NCBI GenBank assembly: GCA_014378465.1
Contig: JACMNQ010000034.1
Coordinates: 1-64,000, forward strand
Source of the DNA: Oligoflexia bacterium
GTDB taxonomy: Bacteria; Bdellovibrionota; UBA1018
Length of the DNA: 64,000 nucleotides
Direction: 5' to 3'
The notes under the pieces are model-generated. The model saw only the letters and a list, made by a program, of their open reading frames with translations. It searched no databases and was not told the DNA's origin. Position numbers and translations under genes: made by a program. Below are positions 1 to 8,719 of this stretch, in pieces. Each line of letters starts with the position of its first letter. Positions within the stretch are counted from its first letter, which is position 1.

Positions 1-55
1 AGCGCCTGGCGGGCCCGGCGGCGCTGGGCGGGCGGGGGGGGGAATGCAAGGGGCG
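1..55. other. G-rich low-complexity start of window
   Basis: The first 55 bases are almost all G and C, with a run of about nine G. Nothing here looks coding, and the composition differs from every other intergenic stretch in the window. It may be a contig end or sequencing artefact rather than biology. Confidence 0.4.
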
Positions 56-94
56 AAAAAAGGGCCGGGATACCATGGGTATCCGTGCCTTTTT
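56..94 (-). terminator. Terminator of typA (possibly bidirectional)
   Basis: A near-perfect 12-bp inverted repeat (63-74 with 78-89, loop ATG) has an A-run on its left and a T-run on its right, so it can act as a Rho-independent terminator in either direction. It lies about 30 bp beyond the typA stop codon and would end typA transcription. Confidence 0.7.
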
Positions 95-126
95 CTGTTT
101 CATTTCACCACCCGAAAAGGGCTGAA

Positions 127-1998
127 TTATTTGATGCGGTCTTCGCGCTTCACACTTCGAGCGTTCTGAGCGAGCGCCTTCTTACGAAGGCGGATGGACT
201 TCGGAGTGACTTCGATCCACTCATCTTCATCGATCCAGTCGATGCATTGCTCAAGAGACATGTCGCGGGTCCCGGCGAGAGTGACGAGAAACTCGGCACC
301 CGCAGAGCGGATGTTGGTGAGCTTCTTTTCACGGCAAGGATTGACGTTCATGTCCTGATCCTTGTTGTTTTCGCCGATGATCATGCCTTCGTAAACGTCA
401 ACCTGAGGGCCGAGAAAGAGCTGTCCGCGTTCTTCGAGTCCCATGAGTCCGTACTGAATGGTCACGCCTGAACGATCTGAAACCAGCGCACCATTGTTGC
501 GGTGCGGAAGATCGCCCTTGTGCGGACCATAACCCAGAAGAATGGTGCTGAAGAGACCTTCACCGCGAGTGGCAGTGAGGTAACGAGAACGCATTCCGAG
601 AAGTCCACGAGTCGGGATGTCGAATTCAAGACGAACGCGACCGCTTCCGGTTTCGCCGCCGCCTTCGTACTTGGTGAGCATCCCTTTACGGGCCTGGAAC
701 ATGCCAGTGACGTCACCGACCGCTGTGGCAGGCATATCAAGAACTGCGCGCTCCATCGGCTCAAGACGCTCACCGTTTTCACCGACTTGGTAAAGTACGG
801 TCGGCTTGCCGATCATGAATTCAAAATTTTCACGACGCATCTGTTCAATCAGAATGGCGAACTGAAGTTCTCCACGTCCCAGAAGTCGGAACTGATCGGA
901 AGTCGCAGCTTCTTCGAAGCGAAGCGCCACGTTGTTGCGAACTTCGCGGATCAGACGATCACGAAGTTTGCGAGACTGAATGGCTTCGCCTTCTTTTCCG
1001 GACAGGGGAGAAGTGTTCACTGAGAAGACCATTCCCAGAGTGGGCTTCTCGACAACGATGCGGGTCAGGGCTTTTCCGTTTTCAGAACCGACGATGGTGT
1101 CGCCGATGTCGGTATTTTCGGAGCCTGCGATGATGCCGATGTCGCCTGCCATGAGCTCAGCGACTTCGACCTGTTTCATCCCGGCATAGGTGTAGAGCTG
1201 GGTGACGGTGAAATTTTCATTCTTCGAATTTCCGGCAGCATCCACTCCACGGCGGATGACTTTCTGGTTCTTCTTGACGGAGCCTGAGGTCACGCGACCG
1301 ATCGAAAGTCGACCGACGTAATCGGAGTAGGCCAGATTGGAAATGAGCATCTGAAATTCAGCGGCTTCATCCACTTGAGGGCCTGGAACGTGTTCGATGA
1401 TGGTGTCAAACAAGGGTTTGAGAGTCGCCTTCTTGGAGCCATCCAGGAGAGCCGGAATGTCACTGAAGTTCAGCGTGCACCAGCCCTGGCGGGCACAAGC
1501 GTAAACGATCGGGAAGTCGGCTTGATCGTTGTCCGCGCCGAGATCCATGAAGAGATCGAAAGCGAAGTTCACGACGTCATCGGTACGAGCGTCCGGACGA
1601 TCGACCTTGTTCACGACCAGAATGACTTTGAGTCCCTGAGCGAGAGCCTTCTTCAGAACGAAACGGGTTTGCGGAAGGGGGCCTTCAGCAGCATCCACAA
1701 GAAGGAGTGCTCCGTCGACCATTCCCATGATGCGCTCCACTTCGCCGCCGAAGTCGGCATGGCCTGGAGTGTCAACAATGTTGATCTTGGTATCGCCGAC
1801 GTACACGGCAGTGTTCTTGGCCATGATGGTAATCCCGCGCTCGCGCTCGAGATCCATCGAATCCATCATGCGTTCATCCTGCCTCTGATGTTCAGCGAAG
1901 GTACCGGCTTGTTTGAGCAAGAAGTCGACGAGAGTCGTCTTGCCATGATCGACGTGGGCAATAATGCAAATATTTCTGATTTTTTCTACAGTTTTCAT
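127..1998 (-). CDS. typA: Ribosome-binding GTPase TypA/BipA
   Basis: TypA/BipA is a translational GTPase that binds the 70S ribosome and supports 50S assembly and growth in cold or under stress. The 623-residue product has the usual family length. Visible motifs are the G1 loop AHVDHGKT (14-21), the RGIT switch I segment (54-57), G3 DTPGH (76-80) and G4 NKVD near residue 130, followed by EF-G-like domains. The ATG at 1998 sits just before the conserved start of the G domain. It is transcribed alone, divergently from the outer-membrane gene at 2149, and followed by a terminator. Family assignment is secure. Confidence 0.97.
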   Translation of the reverse strand: MKTVEKIRNICIIAHVDHGKTTLVDFLLKQAGTFAEHQRQDERMMDSMDLERERGITIMAKNTAVYVGDTKINIVDTPGHADFGGEVERIMGMVDGALLLVDAAEGPLPQTRFVLKKALAQGLKVILVVNKVDRPDARTDDVVNFAFDLFMDLGADNDQADFPIVYACARQGWCTLNFSDIPALLDGSKKATLKPLFDTIIEHVPGPQVDEAAEFQMLISNLAYSDYVGRLSIGRVTSGSVKKNQKVIRRGVDAAGNSKNENFTVTQLYTYAGMKQVEVAELMAGDIGIIAGSENTDIGDTIVGSENGKALTRIVVEKPTLGMVFSVNTSPLSGKEGEAIQSRKLRDRLIREVRNNVALRFEEAATSDQFRLLGRGELQFAILIEQMRRENFEFMIGKPTVLYQVGENGERLEPMERAVLDMPATAVGDVTGMFQARKGMLTKYEGGGETGSGRVRLEFDIPTRGLLGMRSRYLTATRGEGLFSTILLGYGPHKGDLPHRNNGALVSDRSGVTIQYGLMGLEERGQLFLGPQVDVYEGMIIGENNKDQDMNVNPCREKKLTNIRSAGAEFLVTLAGTRDMSLEQCIDWIDEDEWIEVTPKSIRLRKKALAQNARSVKREDRIK

Positions 1999-2148
1999 GA
2001 GTGACTTTCGAAGAGAGTAACTTTCAGAGAGACCTTAGGTTTTGAATTTCGCTCAATCTAGTATGAAACCCTTCGAATATTCAAATGGGAAGTTCTCAAA
2101 TACCTTTAATTTTGACTTTGGAGTGAAAAGGAGGGGTAATCAGACCCC

Positions 2149-2982
2149 ATGACAGTCCTTCGCCCTGATGCAATCCTGAATAAACTCCCGGCGTGGGTCG
2201 GGGCTACCCGCTCGTCCCAAGCCATTCAGTTCGCGGTGGTTGCTTCACTCATCGCCATTCTGCCCATGAACGGCGCCCAAGGAGCCGCACGGCGGTCGGG
2301 CAGCCCGCAGGTCAAGACTTCAGACCCGGGCGAGCGGACGGCCAGCGAGGGTCCCAATCCGATCTTCGCGTCCACTCATCTACTCCCCAGCCCTTTCACT
2401 TTGAGAGCCGGCACCCTGGTCTATGGGACCGAGCTTGCCTTCGGCATCACGGATTTTCTGCAAGTCGAAACCAGTCTGATTCGGGACATCTACAAGATTT
2501 ACAATGCGGGCGCCAAGCTGTCGGTGATCCAGACTTCGGATTTCGCGGCAGCATTGACCGTGGGTTACGAAAATTACAACCTCAAGGACGTCAATTCGCT
2601 GAATCCTGATTTCAGGCTCACGTCGTGGCAACCGGGCCTGGTGACGGCTTTCACGCTTCTTCCGCGCGTGGCGCTTTTCTGGGGGGCCAATCTCAACGAG
2701 ACCAACGTCGATATTCGAGCGGATGCGGCTGCTTCTTCGGGCTATCAACGGGGGGCTCGAACGGAGTTTGACCTGACCTGGGCCTACAATCCGAGCACGA
2801 GTGCGCGTGCGGTCTCAAACGCGCTTTCGACGGGCGTCAGTTACGATTTCACTTATCACCTGGTGGGCTACGGGGTAAGTCACCACTGGCCGGGCTTTCA
2901 TTTCGGAATTCATTACTATCCGAATGCGGGCTCTTCCCGCATCCAGCCAATTCTTGCCGGCGGAGGCAGCGTCAGTTTCTGA
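2149..2982 (+). CDS. Predicted outer-membrane beta-barrel protein
   Basis: I do not recognise the family. The 277-residue product has a hydrophobic segment (about 26-42) that could be a late signal peptide, then a Ser/Pro-rich linker and a C-terminal two thirds rich in alternating polar and aromatic residues. It ends in Phe, as many outer-membrane barrels do. The purine-rich block AAAAGGAGGGG lies 12 bases before the ATG at 2149 and supports this start. The gene is divergent from typA and converges on queF. A small barrel or periplasmic protein is likely; substrate unknown. Confidence 0.7.
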   Translation: MTVLRPDAILNKLPAWVGATRSSQAIQFAVVASLIAILPMNGAQGAARRSGSPQVKTSDPGERTASEGPNPIFASTHLLPSPFTLRAGTLVYGTELAFGITDFLQVETSLIRDIYKIYNAGAKLSVIQTSDFAAALTVGYENYNLKDVNSLNPDFRLTSWQPGLVTAFTLLPRVALFWGANLNETNVDIRADAAASSGYQRGARTEFDLTWAYNPSTSARAVSNALSTGVSYDFTYHLVGYGVSHHWPGFHFGIHYYPNAGSSRIQPILAGGGSVSF

Positions 2983-3027
2983 AGCCGGGATTCATGCAAG
3001 GGCTTTTTTGCCGGATCACCTGACCCC

Positions 3028-3483
3028 TTACTTGTCTTTGCGATGATGGATGGCGCTGACCACGGTCTTGATGTTGCCGCGAACGTTGAAGTCACCGACC
3101 ACTTCGACCTCATGCGGGTCGAGCAGCGTGATCATGTCGTCGAGGATGACGTTGGTCACATCTTCGTGAAAAATCCCGCGATCGCGAAATTGATTGAGAT
3201 AGAGCTTCAGGCTCTTGAGTTCCACACACCACTTGCGAGGCACGTAACGGATGTGGATCGTGGCGAAATCCGGAAAACCCGACGCCGGGCAGACGCAGGT
3301 GAATTCAGGGCAGCTGAACTCGACGGTGTAGCGACGAACCTGGGTCCGGTTCTCGAAACGTTCCAGTTTCGCGTTACGAATCACTTCGGCGCCGTCTGGG
3401 CGCTCATTTGACAGGGCGATATTGGATGAAGCGATGTTTTTCGGAGCAGCTGGAGTCGTTTTCTTCACGGTTGATTTTGCCAT
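3028..3483 (-). CDS. queF: NADPH-dependent preQ0 reductase QueF
   Basis: QueF reduces the nitrile of 7-cyano-7-deazaguanine to preQ1 in queuosine tRNA synthesis. The 151-residue product is the short, unimodular form. The QueF signature VELKSLKLY is present. The catalytic pair is Cys65 in VCPASG and Asp72 seven residues later, the same spacing as in Bacillus QueF. The usual GQPDF reads GFPDF here. I chose the ATG at 3483; an upstream ATG at 3546 would add 21 residues unlike the family. No other queuosine gene is in the window. Confidence 0.92.
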   Translation of the reverse strand: MAKSTVKKTTPAAPKNIASSNIALSNERPDGAEVIRNAKLERFENRTQVRRYTVEFSCPEFTCVCPASGFPDFATIHIRYVPRKWCVELKSLKLYLNQFRDRGIFHEDVTNVILDDMITLLDPHEVEVVGDFNVRGNIKTVVSAIHHRKDK

Positions 3484-3573
3484 GGCGGGAGCTATAGCGA
3501 AAAATTCCGTGATCCACAATTTGATTAATGAAGGAAAGCTGTACAAGTGGACGACACAATACTGAAGCCGGAA

Positions 3574-4089
3574 TCACTGACTGTTGCTGCCGGCTCCAAG
3601 GCCCGAGCTTGAACCCCCGATTCCAGAGGGATTGGCGCCATTGTTGGAGTCGCTCCCCTGAGAACTGTCTGGGGTGCCGACGTTCGAGGTGTCGTCCAAG
3701 GGAGGGTTCAAATGAGAGGATTCCTTTCCCGCAGTGCCGGCCTGATCCGAGTTTCCGCTCCGTTTGTCTGAAACGCACCTTTCAAAGCCTCGAGTTCCCC
3801 GTCGATGCGAAATACCGCTTGAGTCCGTGCACAGCGTGGCCGAGGCCCAGCGATCCTGGCCGAGTGTTTTGTTGGGATCTCCGACAGCCGCGGTCCGATC
3901 ACCGGGATTGACAGTGCTCATCCCGGCAGCGGACGGCGAAGTATGTTGCGCCTGTCCTGCCTGCTGTCTTGCATCAGCACCGAGCGAGCTTTCACCCGCA
4001 CTGTCCTGAGCGTTGGCGAGCATGAAAGCGCAGCTCAAGCCAAGCCCCGCGGAAGCCGTGATCAAAACGTTTTTCATGAATGAGCGCAT
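3574..4089 (-). CDS. Secreted Ser/Gly-rich low-complexity protein
   Basis: Unrecognised 171-residue protein. It begins with a clear signal peptide (about residues 1-28, ending in ANA). The rest is rich in Ser, Gly, Asp, Asn and Gln, with no hydrophobic core and a tail of Ser-Gly runs, so it is probably an unstructured secreted or envelope protein. ATG codons at 4089 and 4077 are both possible starts. It lies between queF and the PEBP gene on the same strand, with about 50 bp to the gene upstream. Confidence 0.6.
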   Translation of the reverse strand: MRSFMKNVLITASAGLGLSCAFMLANAQDSAGESSLGADARQQAGQAQHTSPSAAGMSTVNPGDRTAAVGDPNKTLGQDRWASATLCTDSSGISHRRGTRGFERCVSDKRSGNSDQAGTAGKESSHLNPPLDDTSNVGTPDSSQGSDSNNGANPSGIGGSSSGLGAGSNSQ

Positions 4090-4140
4090 GGGGATTCTCC
4101 TGCAGAACGAAATTGCAATGCAGGTGCCACTGAAGTCAGC

Positions 4141-4632
4141 TTATCCGGTGCGTTCGATGAGCACACGCTGGTACTGACCGATGACTTCAGATGTCTCCAG
4201 ACTGAGGGGAGTGATGAGCGCGAGAATCTGTTCACGCGTCGCTCTCACCGGCGGCGGCTCGATCAGCTCCCGCAGCGCGAAGATCTTGAAGCGGTAACGC
4301 ATGGCCTTGGCGGTTTTCGGAGGACAAGGGCCGGTATAACCCAGCTTTCTGAAACCGTTGAGTCCTTGACGGATGCCGTTGGGCAGTGAGTCCTGCGGAG
4401 GAATTCCCGTCGGCAGATGATGAACATCCTTCGGAATGTGATACACCACCCAGTGTGCGAATCCACCGTCATTGGATATTTCCATGGACTCAGCGAGGAT
4501 TGCAAAACCCGCGGTTTCCGGAGGCGCATCTTCCCATCGAAGTTCAGGTGAAGAGTTGTCGATGTCGCAGGTATACCTTGGATCGATATATCCTTTTTCA
4601 TCAATGGCATCAGTCGTGAGTCGTAGGCTCAT
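4141..4632 (-). CDS. YbhB/YbcL-type PEBP family protein
   Basis: The 163-residue product belongs to the phosphatidylethanolamine-binding protein family (YbhB/YbcL, Raf-kinase-inhibitor-like), small cytoplasmic or periplasmic proteins whose bacterial role is poorly defined. Family landmarks are SPELRWEDAP, FAHWVVYHIP and GYTGPCPP near the ligand pocket, then YRFKIFAL. The usual DPD acid cluster after the second strand is replaced by ESMEIS, so ligand binding may differ. The start at ATG 4632 fits the family's length. A TTG at 4704 that overlaps the stop of the upstream gene is an alternative and would add 24 residues. Confidence 0.85.
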   Translation of the reverse strand: MSLRLTTDAIDEKGYIDPRYTCDIDNSSPELRWEDAPPETAGFAILAESMEISNDGGFAHWVVYHIPKDVHHLPTGIPPQDSLPNGIRQGLNGFRKLGYTGPCPPKTAKAMRYRFKIFALRELIEPPPVRATREQILALITPLSLETSEVIGQYQRVLIERTG

Positions 4633-4700
4633 GCAAGTGTCTCCCACACAAAACCTGAAGGGTGCAAGATCCGCCCCATCATCCGGGCATCGGGGATGGG

Positions 4701-5453
4701 TCAATCCTGAGCGGAAGGCAGCTCCTGTGAAGTCTGATTCTCTCTGGTTTCATCCTCCTCCGGGGTGGTTTCATCATCATCCCCTTCCTGACCGCGACGA
4801 GGCGTCAGATCGAGGGGCCTGCTCAGCATCATTCGATTCTTGCCGGGCAATTCAAAGCAGCTGCGAGCTTTGAGAAAAGGCTGCACGGCTTTGATCTGAG
4901 GAGCGTGCCGCTCAATGAGTCGTTCGTCGACCAGAGTCTTTCCGACTTCCGCGATGAACACTCCGGCCTGCATCTGCTTCTTGCGATCCAGCCGCTCTTT
5001 CTGAAAGGAGAAATAACCTTCATCCATGCCGGACAGGCATTTGCCATAGAAGGCGCGAGACTCAAGAACCAGCTGCTTCTTCTTCGGATCCGTGACCCGT
5101 CCCGGGTGAACGAAATAGAGAGGCTTGGAACTTCCATCGACGCGCATCAGATGAACTGCCTGCTCGGCAGAGCATTTATCGCAAGGGCGGCCGGTGAACA
5201 GCACATAGGGAAGCCCTCCCTCGGAGGATCTGAGCAGCTTGAGAAACTGAAGGTCATGAAAAGAGGTCTTCAGCGGCTTGACAGTACCTTTTTCAGTCTC
5301 ACCTTTGAAATACAGTGTTCCACCTTCAATTCTGTCGAAAGTGAGAGGGACCACCGCCGCCTGAGCGGGGGTGCCGGCGAAAGTGCCATAGAGGGTGAGG
5401 CTCGCCACGAGGATGCTGACGAGACGCAGGGAGAGTTTATTGAGGGTGCTCAT
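4701..5453 (-). CDS. Secreted protein of unknown function with acidic tail
   Basis: Unrecognised 250-residue protein. A signal peptide is clear (hydrophobic 11-26, AQA site near 32). The mature part holds a CDKC pair near residue 91 and two further single cysteines, which suggests disulphides in the periplasm. The last 30 residues are strongly acidic (runs of Asp and Glu). It is directly upstream of the PEBP gene on the same strand, probably one transcript. Confidence 0.65.
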   Translation of the reverse strand: MSTLNKLSLRLVSILVASLTLYGTFAGTPAQAAVVPLTFDRIEGGTLYFKGETEKGTVKPLKTSFHDLQFLKLLRSSEGGLPYVLFTGRPCDKCSAEQAVHLMRVDGSSKPLYFVHPGRVTDPKKKQLVLESRAFYGKCLSGMDEGYFSFQKERLDRKKQMQAGVFIAEVGKTLVDERLIERHAPQIKAVQPFLKARSCFELPGKNRMMLSRPLDLTPRRGQEGDDDETTPEEDETRENQTSQELPSAQD

Positions 5454-5560
5454 GACTTTGAGTGTACCTGAGAGATTGGAATTTCCCAGAGCTAGCTATT
5501 ATGGTACAAAAGACCAAAAGAATCAGGTTTTACCGCTTCGCAGCACAGTGAGGATAGTTT

Positions 5561-6133
5561 ATGAGTACCGCCACCAGCCCAGTCTACGTTTCCCTCGAGT
5601 TCACTCCCAACCCGAACACTCTGAAGTATTCCGTCAATCGTGAACTTCTCAAAAAGGGTGCAGCCAATTTCACGAAGAAGGAGGACGCTGACAAGAAGTC
5701 CCCTCTTGCGAGCAAACTCTTCGGAGTGCCTGGGATCAGCGGTGTCATGGTGGGCAAGGATTTCGTGACGGTGACCAAGACCGAAGAGGGCGACTGGGAC
5801 GTCGTTCACAAGAGCTGTTCCTCCATGATCGAAGATCATCTGACTAAAAATGAAACCGTCATTAATGAAGACGCGCAGAATCAGGAAGCTCACAAGGGCG
5901 GTACGACTGACATTGAAAACAAGATTCGGGAGATTCTGGACGCTGAAATTCGTCCAGCCGTCGCGATGGACGGTGGAGACATCACTTTTGAAAAATTTGA
6001 AAATGGCGTCGTCTATGTCTATTTGCAGGGATCTTGCAGTGGCTGTCCCAGTTCCACGATGACCTTGAAACAGGGAATCGAAGCCCGTTTGCGCGACGCG
6101 ATTCCGGAAGTCCAGGAAGTCGTCGCAGTCTGA
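5561..6133 (+). CDS. Nfu-type iron-sulfur cluster scaffold/carrier
   Basis: Nfu proteins carry a 4Fe-4S cluster to target apoproteins. The 190-residue product has both domains: an Nfu N-terminal domain (about 8-95) starting with FTPNPNTLKY, and a C-terminal NifU-like domain (about 118-190). The cluster ligands are Cys159 and Cys162 in CSGCPSS, which bridge two subunits in the family. An acidic linker joins the domains. The ATG at 5561 follows a GAGGATAG stretch about 8 bases upstream. No isc or suf genes are nearby. Confidence 0.92.
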   Translation: MSTATSPVYVSLEFTPNPNTLKYSVNRELLKKGAANFTKKEDADKKSPLASKLFGVPGISGVMVGKDFVTVTKTEEGDWDVVHKSCSSMIEDHLTKNETVINEDAQNQEAHKGGTTDIENKIREILDAEIRPAVAMDGGDITFEKFENGVVYVYLQGSCSGCPSSTMTLKQGIEARLRDAIPEVQEVVAV

Positions 6134-6207
6134 GGTCCGGTTCCGTTCCATTCCGTACCCTGTCCAATTCCAGACCAGTTGAGTGGGTCAACCCCGAGGG
6201 AATTCAA

Positions 6208-7050
6208 ATGATGATGAGTCGGCAGTCTTGCAGTGGAGCAGTTGCGGTATCAGCAGTCATTTTGATTCTGAGCCTGGGGAGCCTGATCTCCTGTTCGACC
6301 TCGCCTTTGGGCAGGAAACAGCTGACCCTCATGCCTGACAGCCAGATGGCTTCGATGGGTGCTCAATCCTTTGAAGACATGAAAAAGCAGACTCCGATCG
6401 ATACTGATGCGAAGGACAACGCTTACGTCAAATGCATCGCTGAACCTTTGATCCGAGTGGCCAATGCTCAAATGGGAGATCAGGTTCCCGGCGGAAATTG
6501 GGAGATCGTGGTGTTTCAGGACAAGACGCCGAACGCTTTCGCACTTCCGGGCGGCAAGATCGGTGTTAATACCGGAATTTTTCCGGTCGCGAAGTCGGAT
6601 GCTCAACTCGCTGCGGTCATTGGTCACGAGATCGGCCACGTCATCGCGAAGCACGGAAATGAACGCGTTTCGGAAAACCTGGAAGCTCAGGGTGGCTTGA
6701 TGGCCATCGGAGCGCTGACTCAGAATTCCGGCATGTTGGGGCAGCTTCTCGGTATCGGGGCCCAGGCTGGCGCCCAGCTGGGGTTTCTCCTTCCCCACAG
6801 TCGCACGCAGGAGAGTGAAGCGGATCTGATCGGTCTGGACCTCATGTCTCAGGCCGGGTTTGATCCCCATCAGAGCGTTGAACTCTGGAAGAATATGTCC
6901 GCTGCAGGCGGTGGCGCTCCTCCGGAGTTCATGTCGACCCATCCTTCCGACAGTCGCCGCATCCAGGCCCTGACCGACAACATTCCCGCTGTCTTGCCGA
7001 AGTACCAGGCCGCGCAGGTCAGCGGTTCACGACCTCATTGCGCCCGGTGA
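6208..7050 (+). CDS. M48-family zinc metalloprotease, lipoprotein
   Basis: An envelope metallopeptidase related to LoiP/BepA, which degrade misfolded outer-membrane proteins in Enterobacteria. The 280-residue product starts with a lipoprotein signal (lipobox LISC near residue 29), so it is probably anchored in a membrane facing the periplasm. The zinc site is HEIGH (140-144), and the third ligand is the Glu of ESEAD about 60 residues later. Start chosen at ATG 6208 after AGGG; the open frame reaches back into the nfu gene but that part has no family likeness. Confidence 0.9.
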   Translation: MMMSRQSCSGAVAVSAVILILSLGSLISCSTSPLGRKQLTLMPDSQMASMGAQSFEDMKKQTPIDTDAKDNAYVKCIAEPLIRVANAQMGDQVPGGNWEIVVFQDKTPNAFALPGGKIGVNTGIFPVAKSDAQLAAVIGHEIGHVIAKHGNERVSENLEAQGGLMAIGALTQNSGMLGQLLGIGAQAGAQLGFLLPHSRTQESEADLIGLDLMSQAGFDPHQSVELWKNMSAAGGGAPPEFMSTHPSDSRRIQALTDNIPAVLPKYQAAQVSGSRPHCAR

Positions 7051-7057
7051 TGAATCA

Positions 7058-8029
7058 GTGAATCCGGCCGTCCTGGAAACTCGACGCAGGCGAATCCTCG
7101 TTTTTTTCATAGCCGCCTGCTTTCCCCTGACTGTCTGGAGCGGCGGCATCAAGGCGGCTGCCCGCCCCTCCATCCCGTCCCTGATGAAGAAGGTCGGTTT
7201 TGACTGCGGGACTGCACCGCTGGCCCAAGTCCATCGGTGTTTGGGAAGAATTTCAGGTTACCCAGGAACGGTCGCGATTCTGATCCCGGCCGAGTTGACC
7301 GCTTCGGCTCCCATTCAATGGGTGGTCCACCTTCATGGTTTTGAGCCGGAGAATGATTTCATCGGACAGATCCTGAATCTCTTTGAATTTGAAAAGTCGC
7401 TTCGGAGTTTTGCGGCATCGACTTCCCGTCAGGCCGTCTGGATTGTTCCGTCGAGTGAGCATCCCTGCAGGACCTTCGAGGATCAGTTTTCGAGCCATGG
7501 TGATTTCGAAGCTTTTTTCTACAATGTGATGGAGCTTCTCACGCGCGCGGGCGTGACTCCCGCAAATCCCCTTGAGTACGGCGAACCCGATCTCACACTC
7601 AGTGCTCACAGCGGCGCTTACCGGGCAGTGTCCAATCTGTTGCGTTCCTACTGTCCGTCCGGCGGCAGCGGTTGCGATTACGGAATCGTGAGCAGGCTGG
7701 CTCTGTTTGATGCCGTCTATTGCAAGCCTGAAACGGTGGACAAGACTTCAGACGAAAGCTGGCGAGCACTGTCCTGGTTTTCTCGCACCCCTGGACTCGG
7801 CTTTCGCAGTCTTTATGTCGCCCATGATGACGAGAGCGGCACCGTGATGGGAAATCAGGCTCTCATGAGGGCCTTTCGGCCGAAACTCGACTACAGCTTT
7901 CACTCGGCTCAGTCTCCTTCAGATCTCCCGCGTGGCTCTGAGCTGGGGACAAAGGCTTTCGTTTCAGTGGAAGGTGGGGACCACTATCAGGTGGTCCATG
8001 ATTATTTCGCGAGCCTGCTGGGGCGTTGA
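7058..8029 (+). CDS. Secreted alpha/beta-hydrolase-like protein
   Basis: A 323-residue protein with an N-terminal hydrophobic signal (about 13-32). It shows the order of an alpha/beta hydrolase: an HLHGFE oxyanion-hole-like segment near residue 90, a nucleophile-elbow-like SAHSGA near 183 (Ser between His and Gly), and a late His in GGDHYQVVHDYF near 310. Cysteines in the middle suggest disulphides. It begins with GTG seven bases after the M48 stop, so the two are probably co-transcribed. Esterase, peptidase or carbohydrate esterase activity cannot be told apart from sequence. Confidence 0.7.
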   Translation: MNPAVLETRRRRILVFFIAACFPLTVWSGGIKAAARPSIPSLMKKVGFDCGTAPLAQVHRCLGRISGYPGTVAILIPAELTASAPIQWVVHLHGFEPENDFIGQILNLFEFEKSLRSFAASTSRQAVWIVPSSEHPCRTFEDQFSSHGDFEAFFYNVMELLTRAGVTPANPLEYGEPDLTLSAHSGAYRAVSNLLRSYCPSGGSGCDYGIVSRLALFDAVYCKPETVDKTSDESWRALSWFSRTPGLGFRSLYVAHDDESGTVMGNQALMRAFRPKLDYSFHSAQSPSDLPRGSELGTKAFVSVEGGDHYQVVHDYFASLLGR

Positions 8030-8041
8030 GAAGGGCCGGCC

Positions 8042-8602
8042 TCAATCACAGTCGTCTCCAATGTTCTGCTCCATGAGCTTGATCTTCTCCCTGAGGGCTT
8101 TGAGTACGGCCTTCTGTTTGGCCACGTAAGCCAGGATCAGAGGATCGCGGCCGAAAGTTTGAACAGTCTGCGAATCTTTGAATCTCTTCTTCTCCGTCTC
8201 TGATTCCACGCGGGTCCGGAGCGGAATGAGTTCTTCGAGACCTGCAGTCACCCGTGAGCCTGCCCAAGTTCTGAAGGCAGCGTTCTTCATCAGGACTTTC
8301 ATGCTTTCCACAGACAGCGGCGTTTCGGACTTTTCACCGAAATCGATTCCCATGCCGTCCTTGAGCTCAAAATCATCGGGTCCGCCGAAGGCGAAATCGA
8401 TGACCTTTTTCGCCCAGGTCAGTTCGGAATCAGGGAGGGCCTTCTTCGAAATCCAGAATGCGATGCCCGAGCAGCCAGTGTGGGAATGGATCACCGTGAG
8501 ACTTTGAAAGCGGGGGTCACTCCAGACCGAAGCGTTAGCGGAAGCGGAACCGAGGGCGAGAGCCAGGAGGAACAGAACTCCTCGAATGTGAAAATGCGAC
8601 AT
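8042..8602 (-). CDS. Secreted protein of unknown function
   Basis: Unrecognised 186-residue protein with a signal peptide ending in ASANA near residue 24. The mature part is mixed alpha/beta by eye, with one cysteine early and one at the end (GDDCD), and a charged helical C-terminus. It converges on the hydrolase-like gene with a 12-bp gap and has its own transcript, since a terminator for the next minus-strand gene lies just upstream. Confidence 0.65.
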   Translation of the reverse strand: MSHFHIRGVLFLLALALGSASANASVWSDPRFQSLTVIHSHTGCSGIAFWISKKALPDSELTWAKKVIDFAFGGPDDFELKDGMGIDFGEKSETPLSVESMKVLMKNAAFRTWAGSRVTAGLEELIPLRTRVESETEKKRFKDSQTVQTFGRDPLILAYVAKQKAVLKALREKIKLMEQNIGDDCD

Positions 8603-8660
8603 CCCCTGATGTTAAATGAGGTTTCGATCGAGAGTCCATTCGTTTGATCTGACGGAAAGA

Positions 8661-8694
8661 GAAAAGGCCCTGCAGCAGCGCTGCAAGGCCTTTT
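8661..8694 (-). terminator. Terminator of the FadL-family gene
   Basis: A 14-bp stem (one T-G wobble, loop of five) built from AAAAGGCC and its complement ends in a T-run on the minus strand. It sits 26 bp beyond the stop of the porin gene. Confidence 0.85.
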
Positions 8695-8719
8695 GCAAAT
8701 CAGAAGCGTGAGTCTGAAA

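Noticed and set aside
6034-6207. N-terminal extension of the M48 protease
   Set aside because: It overlaps the nfu gene in another frame and lacks likeness; the lipoprotein signal at 6208 is a natural start.
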